Below, one piece after another: positions 51,576-61,008 of a stretch of DNA of 64,000 nucleotides; position 1 is the first letter of the stretch, and every line of letters starts with the position of its first letter. The position numbers and the translations under genes were made by a program. This DNA comes from Luteibacter yeojuensis (GTDB taxonomy: Bacteria; Pseudomonadota; Gammaproteobacteria; Xanthomonadales; Rhodanobacteraceae). The notes under the pieces are model-generated. The model saw nothing but the letters and a program-made list of their open reading frames with translations, did not search any database and was not told the DNA's origin. The stretch lies in NCBI RefSeq assembly GCF_000964085.1, contig NZ_JZRB01000016.1, positions 91,641 through 155,640 on the forward strand, read 5' to 3'.

Positions 51576-52490
51576 TTAATTGGTACGCAGCGCGTCGATC
51601 TTTTTCTGGCGGCGTTCCCCGCGCGGCAGAGTGTAGTCGTTATCGAAGAGCGCGGGTTCCCAGCTGCCGTACGTGGCGTTGGGAAGCACGAACCAGCGCT
51701 CGCCGATCCAGGCGGTGTACGGGGCCATGGCCTTGGCGCGGCCCTCGGCCGTGTTGCCGTAGACATTGGCGAAATCGCCGATCTGGTCGCCGAACTGCAT
51801 CAGCACCCGGTACTTGCCGGCGATCAGCTGGCGGCGGCAGCCCTTCTCGCTGCCGGCCTGCTCGCAGCCTTCGACGAAGGTGCCCAGGCCCAGGAACGAT
51901 TCCTTGCCCGCGACCGGGAAGCCGGCGGCGCGCAGGTTGGCGAGCGTGGCGTCGTTGAGATCCTTGGCGCGGTTGGAGATGAAGATGACCGCGATGCCGT
52001 GGTCGGCCGCGAACTTCGTGAACTCGACGGCACCCGGCATGGGCTTCGCCTTGCCTTCCTGGCACCACGCGGCCCATTCCGCTTCGTTGTATTCACCGCC
52101 GGAGCGAATGAGGCGGGCCTGGTAGGGCGAGTTATCCAGCGCGGTTTCGTCGACGTCGAGCACCACGGCCGGCTTCAGCTCCGCAAGGGACGGATGGGCG
52201 GCGCGGTCGTCCTTCGCCAGTGCGTCCCAGCGGCGATCCGCCTTCGCCTTGAGAAGTTTCTCCTGCGCATCGCGGTAGGTCTGGATGTAGATGAAGTCGT
52301 GCTCGTTCGCGGTCTGCGACCACAGTACGGCGTTGAGGTTGTCGTCCGGCGCGGGGCCGGCCGCCGCCGGCTCGGCGGCGGCGGGAGCGGCCTGTGCCGC
52401 GGCGGCGGCGGGCTTCGCGGCCTGCGGTGCCGACGCGCAGCCGGCGAGGACGAGGGCGGCCGCAAGCGCGGCCGGGGCGAACTTCATCAT
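51576..52490 (-). CDS. e(P4)-like HAD acid phosphatase lipoprotein (5'-nucleotidase)
   Basis: A 304-residue lipoprotein (lipobox LAGC, Cys18) of the class C acid phosphatase family, anchored in the outer membrane and acting on nucleotides such as NMN in relatives. The HAD nucleophile motif VLDVDETALDNSPY is near residue 115, motif II in VIFISNRAKD, and the Lys/Asp motifs near QFGDQIGDFANVYG. An Ala/Pro-rich linker follows the lipid anchor. Length is usual. The 3' region carries the candidate small RNA. Confidence 0.9.
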   Translation of the reverse strand: MMKFAPAALAAALVLAGCASAPQAAKPAAAAAQAAPAAAEPAAAGPAPDDNLNAVLWSQTANEHDFIYIQTYRDAQEKLLKAKADRRWDALAKDDRAAHPSLAELKPAVVLDVDETALDNSPYQARLIRSGGEYNEAEWAAWCQEGKAKPMPGAVEFTKFAADHGIAVIFISNRAKDLNDATLANLRAAGFPVAGKESFLGLGTFVEGCEQAGSEKGCRRQLIAGKYRVLMQFGDQIGDFANVYGNTAEGRAKAMAPYTAWIGERWFVLPNATYGSWEPALFDNDYTLPRGERRQKKIDALRTN

Positions 52491-52636
52491 GGATTCCCCT
52501 TGGCATATCGGGCGCCTGTGCCCGAGGGCCGGCGATTGTGACGGCAGTTTACGACAGGCTGACGACGCCGTGCCGCCTATGGCGCCCGCCCCCCGTGTGC
52601 TGACAGACTGCGGCCTGATCTTCGCAAGGGCCCCTG

Positions 52637-53653
52637 ATGGACGCTCAAAACCGGACCCGCGCCGTGCGCATCGCCAGCTACATCCTCGCCGGCGTGGCCT
52701 TGTTGCTCATCATGGTGCTGCGCCTGCTGCCCGCGCTGCTGGCCGGGCTGCTCGTCTACGAGGTGGTCGTCTCGGTCGCGCCCCTGATGGGGCGCCGGCT
52801 CTCGGGCGAGCGCGCCCGCATGCTGGCCGTGGCCCTGGTGGGTATCGTCGTGGTGGGCCTGCTCACGCTGCTGATCCTGGGTGCCATCAGCTTCTTCCGC
52901 AACGAGATCGGCAACCCCGCCGACCTGTGGCAGAACAAGCTCATGCCCATGGTGGACCGCGCCCGCGGCCAGCTGCCGCCCGCCGTGGTGGGCCTGCTGC
53001 CCGATAGCGTCGATGCCTTGCGCGATACCGCGCTGGAGTGGGCGCGCTCGCATGCCGTGGCGCTGCAACTGGCCGGCAAGGAGGCCGCCCGCGTGCTGGT
53101 GCACATCGTGCTGGGGCTCATCCTGGGGGCTTTCGTGGCACTGAGCCGCGCGCGGCCCACGCACCAGATCGGCCCCTTCGCCAGCGAACTGGGCCTGCGC
53201 TGCGCCCGGCTGGCCGACGCGTTCCACAACATCGTGTTCGCCCAGATCAAGATCTCGCTGGTGAACACGGGCTTCACCGCCATCTTCCTGGTGGTGGTGC
53301 TGCCCCTCTTCGGCCAGCACCTGCCCCTGACGAAGACGCTCATCGTCATCACGTTCATCGTCGGCCTGCTGCCGGTCATCGGCAACCTGCTGTCGAACAC
53401 GGCCATCACCATCGTCGGCCTTTCGGTGGGCCTGTACGTGGGCCTGGGCGCGCTGGCGTTCCTCATCCTCATCCACAAGCTCGAATATTTCCTCAACGCC
53501 CGCATCGTCGGCGGCCAGATCCGCGCCCGTGCCTGGGAGCTGCTGGTGGCCATGCTGGTGTTCGAAGCGGCGTTCGGCTTGCCCGGGCTGGTCGCGGCCC
53601 CCATCTTCTACGCCTACATCAAGGCTGAACTCGAAGCCGAACGTTTGATCTAG
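52637..53653 (+). CDS. AI-2E family transporter, first copy
   Basis: A 338-residue polytopic membrane protein of the PerM/TqsA/YdiK superfamily with about eight membrane helices. The N-terminal pair (SYILAGVALLLIMVLRLLPALLAGLLVYEVV), the VARLADAFHNIVFAQIKISLVN-type amphipathic region, the GLLPVIGNLLSNTAI signature and the C-terminal GGQIRARAWELLVAMLVFE are typical. Members export peptides or signals, or exchange Na+/H+. The solute is unknown. It is followed 48 bases later by a close paralogue. Confidence 0.9.
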   Translation: MDAQNRTRAVRIASYILAGVALLLIMVLRLLPALLAGLLVYEVVVSVAPLMGRRLSGERARMLAVALVGIVVVGLLTLLILGAISFFRNEIGNPADLWQNKLMPMVDRARGQLPPAVVGLLPDSVDALRDTALEWARSHAVALQLAGKEAARVLVHIVLGLILGAFVALSRARPTHQIGPFASELGLRCARLADAFHNIVFAQIKISLVNTGFTAIFLVVVLPLFGQHLPLTKTLIVITFIVGLLPVIGNLLSNTAITIVGLSVGLYVGLGALAFLILIHKLEYFLNARIVGGQIRARAWELLVAMLVFEAAFGLPGLVAAPIFYAYIKAELEAERLI

Positions 53654-53701
53654 CGTTCATCGCCCGGCTGCTGGAATCCGCCCACCGCCAAGGAGTACCG
53701 C

Positions 53702-54721
53702 ATGGTCAGCGTCCCGGGGGATTCCCGAGCCATCCGCCTCGCCACTTATGTCCTCGCCGCGCTGGCGCTGTGGGGCATCCTCATGCTGCACCTCATTTCG
53801 GCCCTGCTGGCCGGCCTGCTGGTGTACGAGGTGGTGGAAGCCATGACGCCCCTCATCCGGCGCGCCATCCCGGGCGAGCGGGCCCGCTTCATCGCGGTCG
53901 GCGTCGTCACCGTCGTGGTGGTGGGTGCCATCGTGCTGCTGGTGGTGTCGGGGCTCAGCTTCTACCGCCACGACCTGGGCGATCCGCAACAGCTGTGGGA
54001 CGAGAAACTGCTGCCCTTGCTGGACAAGGCACACGAGCAGCTGCCGGCCTGGATCATGTCGAGCCTGCCCGACAGCTTCGCCGACTTCCGCTCGCAGGGC
54101 ATGGGCTGGGCCCATGAACACGCCGGCGACCTGCGCCTCGTCGGCACCACGGCCGCGCGTGTGTTCGCCCATATCCTCATCGGCCTGGTGCTGGGTGCCA
54201 TCGTGGCTGTTTCGCATGGCAGCGGCGGCCGGCCCACGCGCCCCCTTTCGTACGAGCTCTCGGTGCGCGCCACGCGCCTTGCCGAGGCCTTCCACAACAT
54301 CATCTTCGCCCAGCTGAAAATCTCGGCCATCAACACGGCCCTGGCCGCGGCGTTCCTGCTAGTGGCGCTGCCGATCGTGGGCGTGCACGTGCCGCTGGCG
54401 AAGACCCTGGTCATCATCACCTTCGTCGTCGGCCTGCTGCCCGTGGTGGGGAATCTCATCTCGAACACGCTGGTGACCATCGCGGCGCTCTCGGCCGGGC
54501 TTTGGGTCGGTGTCGCCGCGCTGGGTTTCCTGGTGGTGGTGCACAAGCTCGAGTACTTCCTCAACGCCCGCATCGTCGGCGGCCAGATCCGCGCCCGCAC
54601 ATGGGAGCTGCTGGTGGCCATGCTGGTGTTCGAGGCCGCGTTCGGCATCGGCGGCCTGGTGGCCGGGCCCATCTACTACGCGTACCTCAAGAGCGAACTC
54701 GAAGCGGAAAAGCTCATCTAA
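53702..54721 (+). CDS. AI-2E family transporter, tandem paralogue
   Basis: A 339-residue paralogue of the preceding gene with the same helix plan. The GLLPVVGNLISNTLV signature and the C-terminal GGQIRARTWELLVAMLVFEA differ at only a few positions from the first copy, while the N-terminal 150 residues have diverged more. This indicates tandem duplication followed by separation of the first half. The two probably form a two-gene operon and might act as a hetero-oligomer. Confidence 0.9.
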   Translation: MVSVPGDSRAIRLATYVLAALALWGILMLHLISALLAGLLVYEVVEAMTPLIRRAIPGERARFIAVGVVTVVVVGAIVLLVVSGLSFYRHDLGDPQQLWDEKLLPLLDKAHEQLPAWIMSSLPDSFADFRSQGMGWAHEHAGDLRLVGTTAARVFAHILIGLVLGAIVAVSHGSGGRPTRPLSYELSVRATRLAEAFHNIIFAQLKISAINTALAAAFLLVALPIVGVHVPLAKTLVIITFVVGLLPVVGNLISNTLVTIAALSAGLWVGVAALGFLVVVHKLEYFLNARIVGGQIRARTWELLVAMLVFEAAFGIGGLVAGPIYYAYLKSELEAEKLI

Positions 54722-54725
54722 CCGA

Positions 54726-54744
54726 AGAGCTGCGCTCCTACATG
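54726..54744. repeat. Single REP-like half element
   Basis: GAGCTGCGCTCCTACATGG, read on the other strand, begins with a TGTAGGAGCGCAGC unit. It sits in the 28-base gap between the convergent transporter and rep stops. Confidence 0.5.
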
Positions 54745-54749
54745 GTTCT

Positions 54750-56741
54750 TTAGCCGCCCGCCAGCATCGCCCGGATGCGCGCCATGTGCGATTCGGCGGT
54801 TTCCTTTTTCACTTCCGCGTCGGCCTCTGGGTTCTGGCCATCCCAGTGCAGGTCGTCCTGCGGCAGCTCCTCGAGGAAGCGGCTGGGGTCGTTGGTCAGT
54901 ACCTCGCCGTACTTGCGCGAGCGGGCGGAGAACGAAAGCGTCAGCATCTCCTTCGCGCGGGTGATGCCCACGTACATCAGGCGGCGTTCTTCATCGAGGC
55001 GGCCTTCGTCGATGGCGCCCTCGTGCGGCAGCGTGCCGTCCTCGCACCCCACGATGAACACGAAGCGGAACTCCAGGCCCTTCGCCGAGTGCAGCGTCAT
55101 CATGCGCAGCGCGTTGCCGGGGTCATCGCGGTCGGCGTGGCTGAGCAGCGCCAGCTGCTGCGCGATATCACCCGTGCGGCCTCCGTCGCGGCCCATGGCG
55201 CGGAACCAGTCGATAAGCTCGCGCAGGTTGCCCATGCGCCGCTCGCGCAGCACCTCGTCGGTGGTACTGGCCGCCACGTGGGCACCGTAACCAGTCTTTT
55301 CGATCACGGTGGCGACCAGGTCGGCGGCGCTTTCATGCACGGCATGGCTGCGCAGTTCATCCATGAGGCGGGCGAAGCTGGCCAGCGCGGACGCGGGCCT
55401 GGGCGAGATGTTCTTCAGCGCCGCGTCGCTGCGCGCGGCATCCAGCAGCGACGCGTTGCGCGACTGGGCCATCTCGCCAAGTTTCTCCAGCGACGTGGCG
55501 CCGATCTCGCGCTTGGGCACGTTCACGATGCGCAGGAACGCGGCGTCGTCGGTGGGGTTCGTCAGCAGCCGCAGGTAGCTTAGGATGTCCTTCACCTCCG
55601 CGCGGTCGAGGAACGACAGCGCGCCGCTGAGGTGGTAGGGCACGCGGGCCAGGCGCAAGGCCTTCTCGAGCGGGCGCGCCTGGAAATTGCCGCGGTACAG
55701 GATGCAGAAATCGTCCCAGCGGCAGCCCTTGTCCTTGTAGCGCTCGTGCAGGCTGGTGGCGATGGCCGCGATCTTCTCGGCCTCGTGGTCGTTGTCCTTG
55801 CACTCGATGACGCGGATGGGCGGCCCTTCGATGTGGTCGCTCCACAGCTTCTTGTCGTGCACGTGCGGGTTGTTGGCGATGAGCTGGTTGGCCGCACGCA
55901 GGATGCGCTTCGCGCAACGGTAGTTCTGCTCCAGCTTGATCACCTTCAGCTGCGGGTAGTCGCGGCCAAGCTGGTCGATGTTCTCGGGGTTGGCGCCGCG
56001 CCAGGCGTAGATGCTCTGGTCGTCATCGCCCACGCAGGTGAAGCGCGCCTTGGGGCCGGCGATGGCTTTCAACAGGCGGTACTGCGCGTCGTTCGTATCC
56101 TGGTATTCGTCCACCAGCAGGTAGCGCAGGCGCTCCTGCCAGATGGCGCGCGCGTCGGCATCGCCTTCGAGGATGCTGAGCGGCAGGCGGATGAGGTCGT
56201 CGAAATCCACCGCGTTGAACGCCGCGAGGCGCTGCTGGTAGAGGTCGTAGATGGTGGCCGCTTCCATTTCGCGCGCCGTGCGCGCGGCGGCCATGGCTTC
56301 GTCGGGCGTCAGGCCCGCGTTCTTGGCCTTGCCCACGAGGTTGCGGATACCCTGGATCACTTCCGGCTTCACGCCCTTGGGCGAGAGCTCCTTGATCATG
56401 TTGGCGCTGTCGTCGGCGTCCAGCACCGAGAAGCCGCGGCGCAGGCGCGCGCGCTCGTGCTCGATCTGCAGGAACTTCAGGCCCAGCGCGTGGAAGGTGC
56501 ATACGGTGAGGGCGCGCGCCGACTCATCGGAGATGAGCTTGCCCACGCGCTCGCGCATTTCCTTCGCGGCCTTGTTGGTGAAGGTGATGGCGGCGATCTT
56601 CTCGGCGGCCAGGTGGCGCCGGGAAATGAGGTGCGAGATCTTCTCGGTGATGACGCGGGTCTTGCCGGAGCCGGCGCCAGCGAGCACGAGGAGGGGGCCA
56701 TCGCAGTACTCGACAGCCGCGTGTTGTTGCGGATTCAGCAT
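54750..56741 (-). CDS. rep: ATP-dependent DNA helicase Rep
   Basis: A 663-residue superfamily 1A 3'-5' helicase that helps replication forks past obstacles. Walker A AGAGSGKT is at residues 21-28; motif Ia AAITFTNKAAKEM, motif II LLVDEYQDTN, motif III GDDDQSIYAWRGA, motif IV LEQNYR, motif V TLHSAKGLEF and motif VI VGITRAKE are all intact. The LNPQQHAAVEY start and the length fit Rep rather than UvrD. The start at 56741 is where the family begins; the same frame remains open far upstream through tdk but without similarity. Confidence 0.94.
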   Translation of the reverse strand: MLNPQQHAAVEYCDGPLLVLAGAGSGKTRVITEKISHLISRRHLAAEKIAAITFTNKAAKEMRERVGKLISDESARALTVCTFHALGLKFLQIEHERARLRRGFSVLDADDSANMIKELSPKGVKPEVIQGIRNLVGKAKNAGLTPDEAMAAARTAREMEAATIYDLYQQRLAAFNAVDFDDLIRLPLSILEGDADARAIWQERLRYLLVDEYQDTNDAQYRLLKAIAGPKARFTCVGDDDQSIYAWRGANPENIDQLGRDYPQLKVIKLEQNYRCAKRILRAANQLIANNPHVHDKKLWSDHIEGPPIRVIECKDNDHEAEKIAAIATSLHERYKDKGCRWDDFCILYRGNFQARPLEKALRLARVPYHLSGALSFLDRAEVKDILSYLRLLTNPTDDAAFLRIVNVPKREIGATSLEKLGEMAQSRNASLLDAARSDAALKNISPRPASALASFARLMDELRSHAVHESAADLVATVIEKTGYGAHVAASTTDEVLRERRMGNLRELIDWFRAMGRDGGRTGDIAQQLALLSHADRDDPGNALRMMTLHSAKGLEFRFVFIVGCEDGTLPHEGAIDEGRLDEERRLMYVGITRAKEMLTLSFSARSRKYGEVLTNDPSRFLEELPQDDLHWDGQNPEADAEVKKETAESHMARIRAMLAGG

Positions 56742-56864
56742 CGGGGCGGCCGGGCGGGCGGCGAACGAGGGTTGCGATGGTAGCAGGACGGCCGGGCGGC
56801 CGCCCGGGCCGGGGCGGGCGGGGCCGGGATTCGCTACCATGCCCGGTCGAGACCAGGAACCCGC

Positions 56865-57512
56865 ATGGCCAAGCTGTATTTCTACTATTCGGCGATGAAC
56901 GCCGGCAAGACCACGACCCTGCTGCAGAGCGCCCATAACTACCATGAGCGCGGCATGCGGACGCTGATCCTCACCCCGGCGCTGGATAACCGCTACGGGG
57001 AGGGCATCGTGGCCTCGCGCATCGGCCTGCAGGCCCGGGCCATGCGCTTCGCCGGTGACGAGGACATCTTCGCCATGGTGGAAAACGATATCCGGGCGCG
57101 TGGCCCCCTGCACTGCGTGCTGGTGGACGAGGCCCAGTTCCTGTCGAAGAACCAGGCGTGGCAGCTCTCCGACGTGGTCGACCGCCTCAACATCCCGGTG
57201 CTGGCCTACGGCCTGCGCACCGATTTCCGCGGCGAGCTGTTCGAGGGCAGCCGCTACCTGCTGGCCTGGGCGGATAACCTCGAGGAGATCAAGACCATCT
57301 GCCACTCGGGGCGCAAGGCCACCATGGTGGTGCGCGTGGATGAACACGGCCGGGCCGTCACCCAGGGCCCGCAGGTTGAGATCGGCGGCAACGACCGCTA
57401 TGTCTCCGTCAGCCGCGCGGAGTTCAAGACGATCACCGCGGGCGAAGGCCGCATCGAGTTGCAGCAGCCCGTGCTGCCGCTGGGCGAAACCGAACCGAAC
57501 GAAGGACATTGA
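56865..57512 (+). CDS. tdk: Thymidine kinase
   Basis: A 215-residue type II thymidine kinase that phosphorylates thymidine for salvage. Walker A is SAMNAGKTT at residues 9-17, the catalytic Asp/Glu motif VLVDEAQFL follows, and the lasso region [22 protein letters not shown] is present. Only one Cys (TICHSGRKA) remains where many relatives have a four-cysteine zinc site, so the zinc site appears to be lost, as in some other gammaproteobacteria. It is divergent from rep. Confidence 0.93.
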   Translation: MAKLYFYYSAMNAGKTTTLLQSAHNYHERGMRTLILTPALDNRYGEGIVASRIGLQARAMRFAGDEDIFAMVENDIRARGPLHCVLVDEAQFLSKNQAWQLSDVVDRLNIPVLAYGLRTDFRGELFEGSRYLLAWADNLEEIKTICHSGRKATMVVRVDEHGRAVTQGPQVEIGGNDRYVSVSRAEFKTITAGEGRIELQQPVLPLGETEPNEGH

Positions 57513-57515
57513 AGC

Positions 57516-58289
57516 GTGACCGATACGACGACGCCCGCCGCCGACTGGCCGCGCCCCTACTGGCAGCCCTCCGACGAAAGCGGCGTGCTGCTGTTCTTCG
57601 TGTTCGGCAGCTTCGCCGAGGATGTCGCCATCCCCGCCATGAAGTACGGCAGCCCCGGCCTGCCCGAGGGCGTCGAGATGCAGCGCATGCAGAACGTGGT
57701 GCTGTCGAAGTGGGAGGGCTACCCGCTGGCCGGCGCCCTGGGCGAGCTGCTGCGGGAGGACAACCCCGAGGCGTTCAAGCAGGCGAAGCACGCCCCCCAC
57801 GTCATGGTCATCCGCGGCCGCTTCCCCGACCGCGACGATCTCGGCTACCTGCGCGACACGCTTGGCGTGGTGGCCGGCCTGACCGACGTGGGCGGCTCGG
57901 TCGTGGTCGATCCGCAGATCCTCACGCTCTTCGGCGCCCCCGAGTGGCGCGAGCACTACCTCATCAAGGGTGGCGCGCCGACGCGCCACCACGTGCTCAT
58001 CCTGTGCAGCCCGGAAGAAACCAAGGGCCGTTCGTGGATCCGCACGCGCGGCATGCGCAAGTTCGGCCGCCCTGACGTCAGCATCACCAACGTGCCCGAC
58101 CGCGAGATCGATCGCGTGGGCGCGCTGGCGGAGCGCTTCGTCGACCTGGGCGCGCTGGGCGCCCATTTCGAGGATGGCCAGGTGGTCGAGGTCGATGGCG
58201 TCGCGGGTGGCCTCACCGTGCACCTCGATGGCGACGAGAACGATCCGCGCTTCAACAACTCGCACGCAGCCATTCGCTGGCCGGCCTGA
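57516..58289 (+). CDS. Hypothetical protein, 257 residues, downstream of tdk
   Basis: I do not recognise the family. It is a soluble protein with no signal or membrane segment. It appears to have two alternating alpha/beta halves: GVLLFFVFGSFAEDVAIPAMKYG with a KWEGYPLAGALGELL segment, and then HHVLILCSPEETKGRSW with VPDREIDRVGALAERFVDLG. The GTG start follows AAGGACATTGAAGC, three bases after the tdk stop, so it is translationally close to tdk. Its stop directly abuts the convergent mutM stop. Distant likeness to DUF4261-type proteins is possible but not supported by a clear motif. Confidence 0.65.
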   Translation: MTDTTTPAADWPRPYWQPSDESGVLLFFVFGSFAEDVAIPAMKYGSPGLPEGVEMQRMQNVVLSKWEGYPLAGALGELLREDNPEAFKQAKHAPHVMVIRGRFPDRDDLGYLRDTLGVVAGLTDVGGSVVVDPQILTLFGAPEWREHYLIKGGAPTRHHVLILCSPEETKGRSWIRTRGMRKFGRPDVSITNVPDREIDRVGALAERFVDLGALGAHFEDGQVVEVDGVAGGLTVHLDGDENDPRFNNSHAAIRWPA

Positions 58290-59102
58290 TCAGCGCTGGC
58301 AGGTGGGGCACCAGAACGACGCTCGCTGGCCGAGCGTCACCACCTTGATGGGCGTGCCGCATACCTTGCAGGGTTCGCCGGCGCGCCCGTAGGCGAACAA
58401 TTCCTGGAAGAAGTAGCCGGGCGCGCCATCGGGCGCCAGGAAATCGCGCAGCGTGGTGCCCCCGCGGGTGATCGCGTAGGCGAGGATGCGCTTCACCTCG
58501 GCGGCCAGCTTCACGTAGCGTTCGTACGAGACCTTGCCCGCCGCGCGGCGCGGGTCGATGCCGGCGGCGAACAGCGCTTCGCTGGCGTAGATATTGCCAA
58601 CGCCCACGACCACGGCGTTATCCATCAGGAACGTTTTCACCGCCGACTTGCGGCCACGCGACAGTTCGAACAGCCGCTCGCCGTCGAAGGCGTCCGTGAG
58701 CGGCTCGGGCCCGATGCCTTCGAGCAGTTCGTGGGTTTCGCCGGGCATCTGCCAGAGCAACGCGCCAAAGCGGCGCGGATCGGTGTAGCGCAGCACCTTG
58801 CCCGTATCAAACGCGATGTCGACGTGGTCGTGTTTTGCGACCGGCGTCTCGGCGGGTAGCACGCGCAGCATGCCCGACATGCCAAGGTGGAGCAGGGCGG
58901 TGCCCGCGCCCGTGCGCAGCAGCAGGTATTTCGCGCGGCGGTCGACGCTCTCCACCACCTGCCCCGGCAGCAGCGATGTCACCTCGGGCGGGATCGGCCA
59001 GCGCAGGTCGGGCCGGCGCAGCACCACGCCCGTGACGCGCCGCCCCTCGATATGGGGCGCGATGCCACGACGGGTGGTTTCGACTTCGGGTAACTCAGGC
59101 AT
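58290..59102 (-). CDS. mutM: Formamidopyrimidine-DNA glycosylase
   Basis: A 270-residue DNA repair enzyme that removes oxidised purines such as 8-oxoguanine and nicks the strand. The catalytic Pro2 follows the start ([13 protein letters not shown]), the HLGMSG loop and the [11 protein letters not shown] helix-two-turn-helix are intact, and the C-terminal zinc finger has four cysteines (CKVCG...CPTCQR). The start at 59102 is fixed by the need for Pro2. It lies downstream of the Gld-type exporter genes, separated by a REP element. Confidence 0.96.
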   Translation of the reverse strand: MPELPEVETTRRGIAPHIEGRRVTGVVLRRPDLRWPIPPEVTSLLPGQVVESVDRRAKYLLLRTGAGTALLHLGMSGMLRVLPAETPVAKHDHVDIAFDTGKVLRYTDPRRFGALLWQMPGETHELLEGIGPEPLTDAFDGERLFELSRGRKSAVKTFLMDNAVVVGVGNIYASEALFAAGIDPRRAAGKVSYERYVKLAAEVKRILAYAITRGGTTLRDFLAPDGAPGYFFQELFAYGRAGEPCKVCGTPIKVVTLGQRASFWCPTCQR

Positions 59103-59152
59103 GGCTGCAATGTGGGGCTTGCCGGCGACCACTGCAAGCATGCTGGCGGCGC

Positions 59153-59180
59153 TGTAGGAGCCCGCGAGCGGGCTCCTACA
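59153..59180. repeat. REP-like perfect palindrome (TGTAGGAGCCCGC variant)
   Basis: TGTAGGAGCCCGC and GCGGGCTCCTACA form a 13-base perfect stem with a 2-base loop in the 90-base gap between the DUF4340 gene and mutM. It is the most symmetrical single copy of this element in the window. Confidence 0.75.
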
Positions 59181-59192
59181 AAAAGCGGGCGG

Positions 59193-59660
59193 TTACATCG
59201 GCTTTGTATCCAGCGCCTTGGTGCGTGGCGCGCGTGGCATCGCCTGGGCGGGGATGAAGGCGATGCGGTCGCCCACGCGGGCGTAGCGCTGGCGGCCCAG
59301 GGCGGCCATGTCGCCGTATTCGATGCGGGTGCCGTCGAGCGTCAGCACGGCCAGCGGTGGGGCCAGGCCGATCCTGGCCATGTCGAACCCTGCCGCCGCC
59401 TTCCATTCGGCCACGGGCGTCCCGGCCAGCTGCGCAAGTTCCGTGGGGCGGCCCTGGTCATCGCCGCTCCAGCCTTCTCCGTGCCGCTCGAAATGCTGCG
59501 GCGGCAGGCCCTTCATCGTGATATCGATGCGGCGCACGGCAGCTGGGTCGAGCGCCGTCAGCGTGTGTGCGCGCACCTCGTCGTTATCCGTGTGCACCTG
59601 CCACGCCACGGCGCCGATGAGCGCTGCCAGCACGGCGACCCCCAGTAACCGCTTCACCAT
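59193..59660 (-). CDS. DUF4340-type protein, short form, of a Gld-like exporter
   Basis: A 155-residue protein with one N-terminal membrane segment (LLGVAVLAALIGAVAWQV) and a short periplasmic-type domain. Features such as DPAAVRRIDITMKGLPPQHFERHGEGW and LAQLAGTPVAEW resemble the first part of DUF4340 proteins, which are usually about twice this length. It is the last gene of a four-gene unit (ATPase, permease, GldG-like, DUF4340), one base after the GldG-like stop. The shorter size may reflect loss of one repeat. Confidence 0.7.
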   Translation of the reverse strand: MVKRLLGVAVLAALIGAVAWQVHTDNDEVRAHTLTALDPAAVRRIDITMKGLPPQHFERHGEGWSGDDQGRPTELAQLAGTPVAEWKAAAGFDMARIGLAPPLAVLTLDGTRIEYGDMAALGRQRYARVGDRIAFIPAQAMPRAPRTKALDTKPM

Positions 59661-59661
59661 C

Positions 59662-61008
59662 TCAGCGCCTCCGGCGACGCCATGCGATGAAGCCGCCGGC
59701 CGCGACCAGCAGCACGGGCAATGCGATGAGGAAGCCAAACGTGAGGGCGTTGAGGCCGTCCTGCGATACCGTGACCACCCGGTCGGGCGCGCCCCGCGGC
59801 GGCAGGTTCACCAGCACGTCGTCGCCGAGCAGCCAGTTGACGATGCGCTCGCCCAGGGCACGGTTGCCGCCGTTGCCCACGTAGGTGTTCGACAGGAAGT
59901 CGCCATCGCCGATGACCACCGCGCGCTGCTCGCTCTTGTCCGGGCTGGGCGAAAGGCGGTTGAGCGCGAAGCCGAAATCCAGCGGCCCCTTCAGTTCACC
60001 GGCCTCGGGGTGGAACGCGACGGTGGAGGGCTTGTCGTTGTCGATGCCACCGAATGCCGTCCAGCTACGCTCGCTGCTGCGCAGGAAGGGCACCACCGCC
60101 CAGTCGTGGTCGGATACCTGTGCCAGCGCTGCCGCCTGCGGGTACAGCGTGGTGTCGCGGAAGCCGCGAGTGATGGCATGGAATGGGTAATCCGCCTCGA
60201 CGATGATGCGTGGGTCCTGCACGTTGAGCGTGCTGCCTTGCCCATCGACCAGCACGCCCGGCAGGATGCGCACGCCCAGCACGTCGGCCAGCGCGCCGGT
60301 GCCGAGGTTATCGTTCGATGGTTCGGTGAGCCACAGCAGGTTGCCGCCGCCGTGGACGTAATCCACGAGGGCGCCCACGGCCTGCGGCGAAAGCGACGCG
60401 CTGGGGCTGGCAAGCACGACAAGGTCGGTGTGTTCGGGCACGCCCTGTGTCTGCGCGAAGTTAAGCGGCACGGCGCGGATGCCGCGGCGTTCCACCTGGC
60501 GCATGAAGATGCCCAGGTCCGCGTTGGCGACACCATCGCCCTGGCGTTCGCCGTCGCCGGTGACGAACGCGATGAGCCGTTCGCCGCCGCGCGCGAGGCG
60601 CTCCAGCGCGTTCGACAGGTTGCGCTCGTTGATCGGGCTTTCGACGCGCTCTTCGCGCCCCTTGTAGCGGATGAGGAGCGCGCCGTCGCCGCTGATGCCA
60701 AGCTGGCGCGATGCGGCGGGGTCCTTGTCGGGGTCGATGAACGCCAGCGTGAGGTCGTGCTTTTCGCGCGCGTAGCGCTCGATCACCGCGGCCGTCTGCT
60801 CACGCAGCGGGCCCGTGGGCGAGAGGTAACCCACGACCTCGACGGGGCCCGGCAGCTTCGACAGCACGGCCACGCTTTCGGGGGCGAGGCTGGCGCGCGC
60901 ACCGCGGGTCCAGTCGGCCGTCCAGACATGGCGCGAGCTGAGGAAGCCGATGCAGCCGGCGGCGATGAAGAGCCCGAGGGTGACGAGCCAGCGATCAAGG
61001 CGGCGCAT
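59662..61008 (-). CDS. GldG-like ABC-exporter periplasmic subunit
   Basis: A 448-residue membrane protein with an N-terminal helix (RWLVTLGLFIAAGCIGFLSS) and a C-terminal helix (LTFGFLIALPVLLVAAGGFIAW), and a large extracytoplasmic domain between. The domain has IERYAREKHDLTLAFIDPDKDP and ALVDYVHGGGNLLWLTEPSND, matching GldG/ABC-type uncharacterised transport (DUF4350-like) proteins. It overlaps the permease stop by one base. In Bacteroidetes GldG works with GldA and GldF in gliding; in proteobacteria the same set has no proven cargo. Confidence 0.85.
   Translation of the reverse strand: MRRLDRWLVTLGLFIAAGCIGFLSSRHVWTADWTRGARASLAPESVAVLSKLPGPVEVVGYLSPTGPLREQTAAVIERYAREKHDLTLAFIDPDKDPAASRQLGISGDGALLIRYKGREERVESPINERNLSNALERLARGGERLIAFVTGDGERQGDGVANADLGIFMRQVERRGIRAVPLNFAQTQGVPEHTDLVVLASPSASLSPQAVGALVDYVHGGGNLLWLTEPSNDNLGTGALADVLGVRILPGVLVDGQGSTLNVQDPRIIVEADYPFHAITRGFRDTTLYPQAAALAQVSDHDWAVVPFLRSSERSWTAFGGIDNDKPSTVAFHPEAGELKGPLDFGFALNRLSPSPDKSEQRAVVIGDGDFLSNTYVGNGGNRALGERIVNWLLGDDVLVNLPPRGAPDRVVTVSQDGLNALTFGFLIALPVLLVAAGGFIAWRRRRR

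Noticed and set aside
56742..58265. A long N-terminal extension of rep, open through tdk and the next gene
   Set aside because: Rep family proteins begin at LNPQQ, here position 56741, and the extension lies antisense to two real genes.
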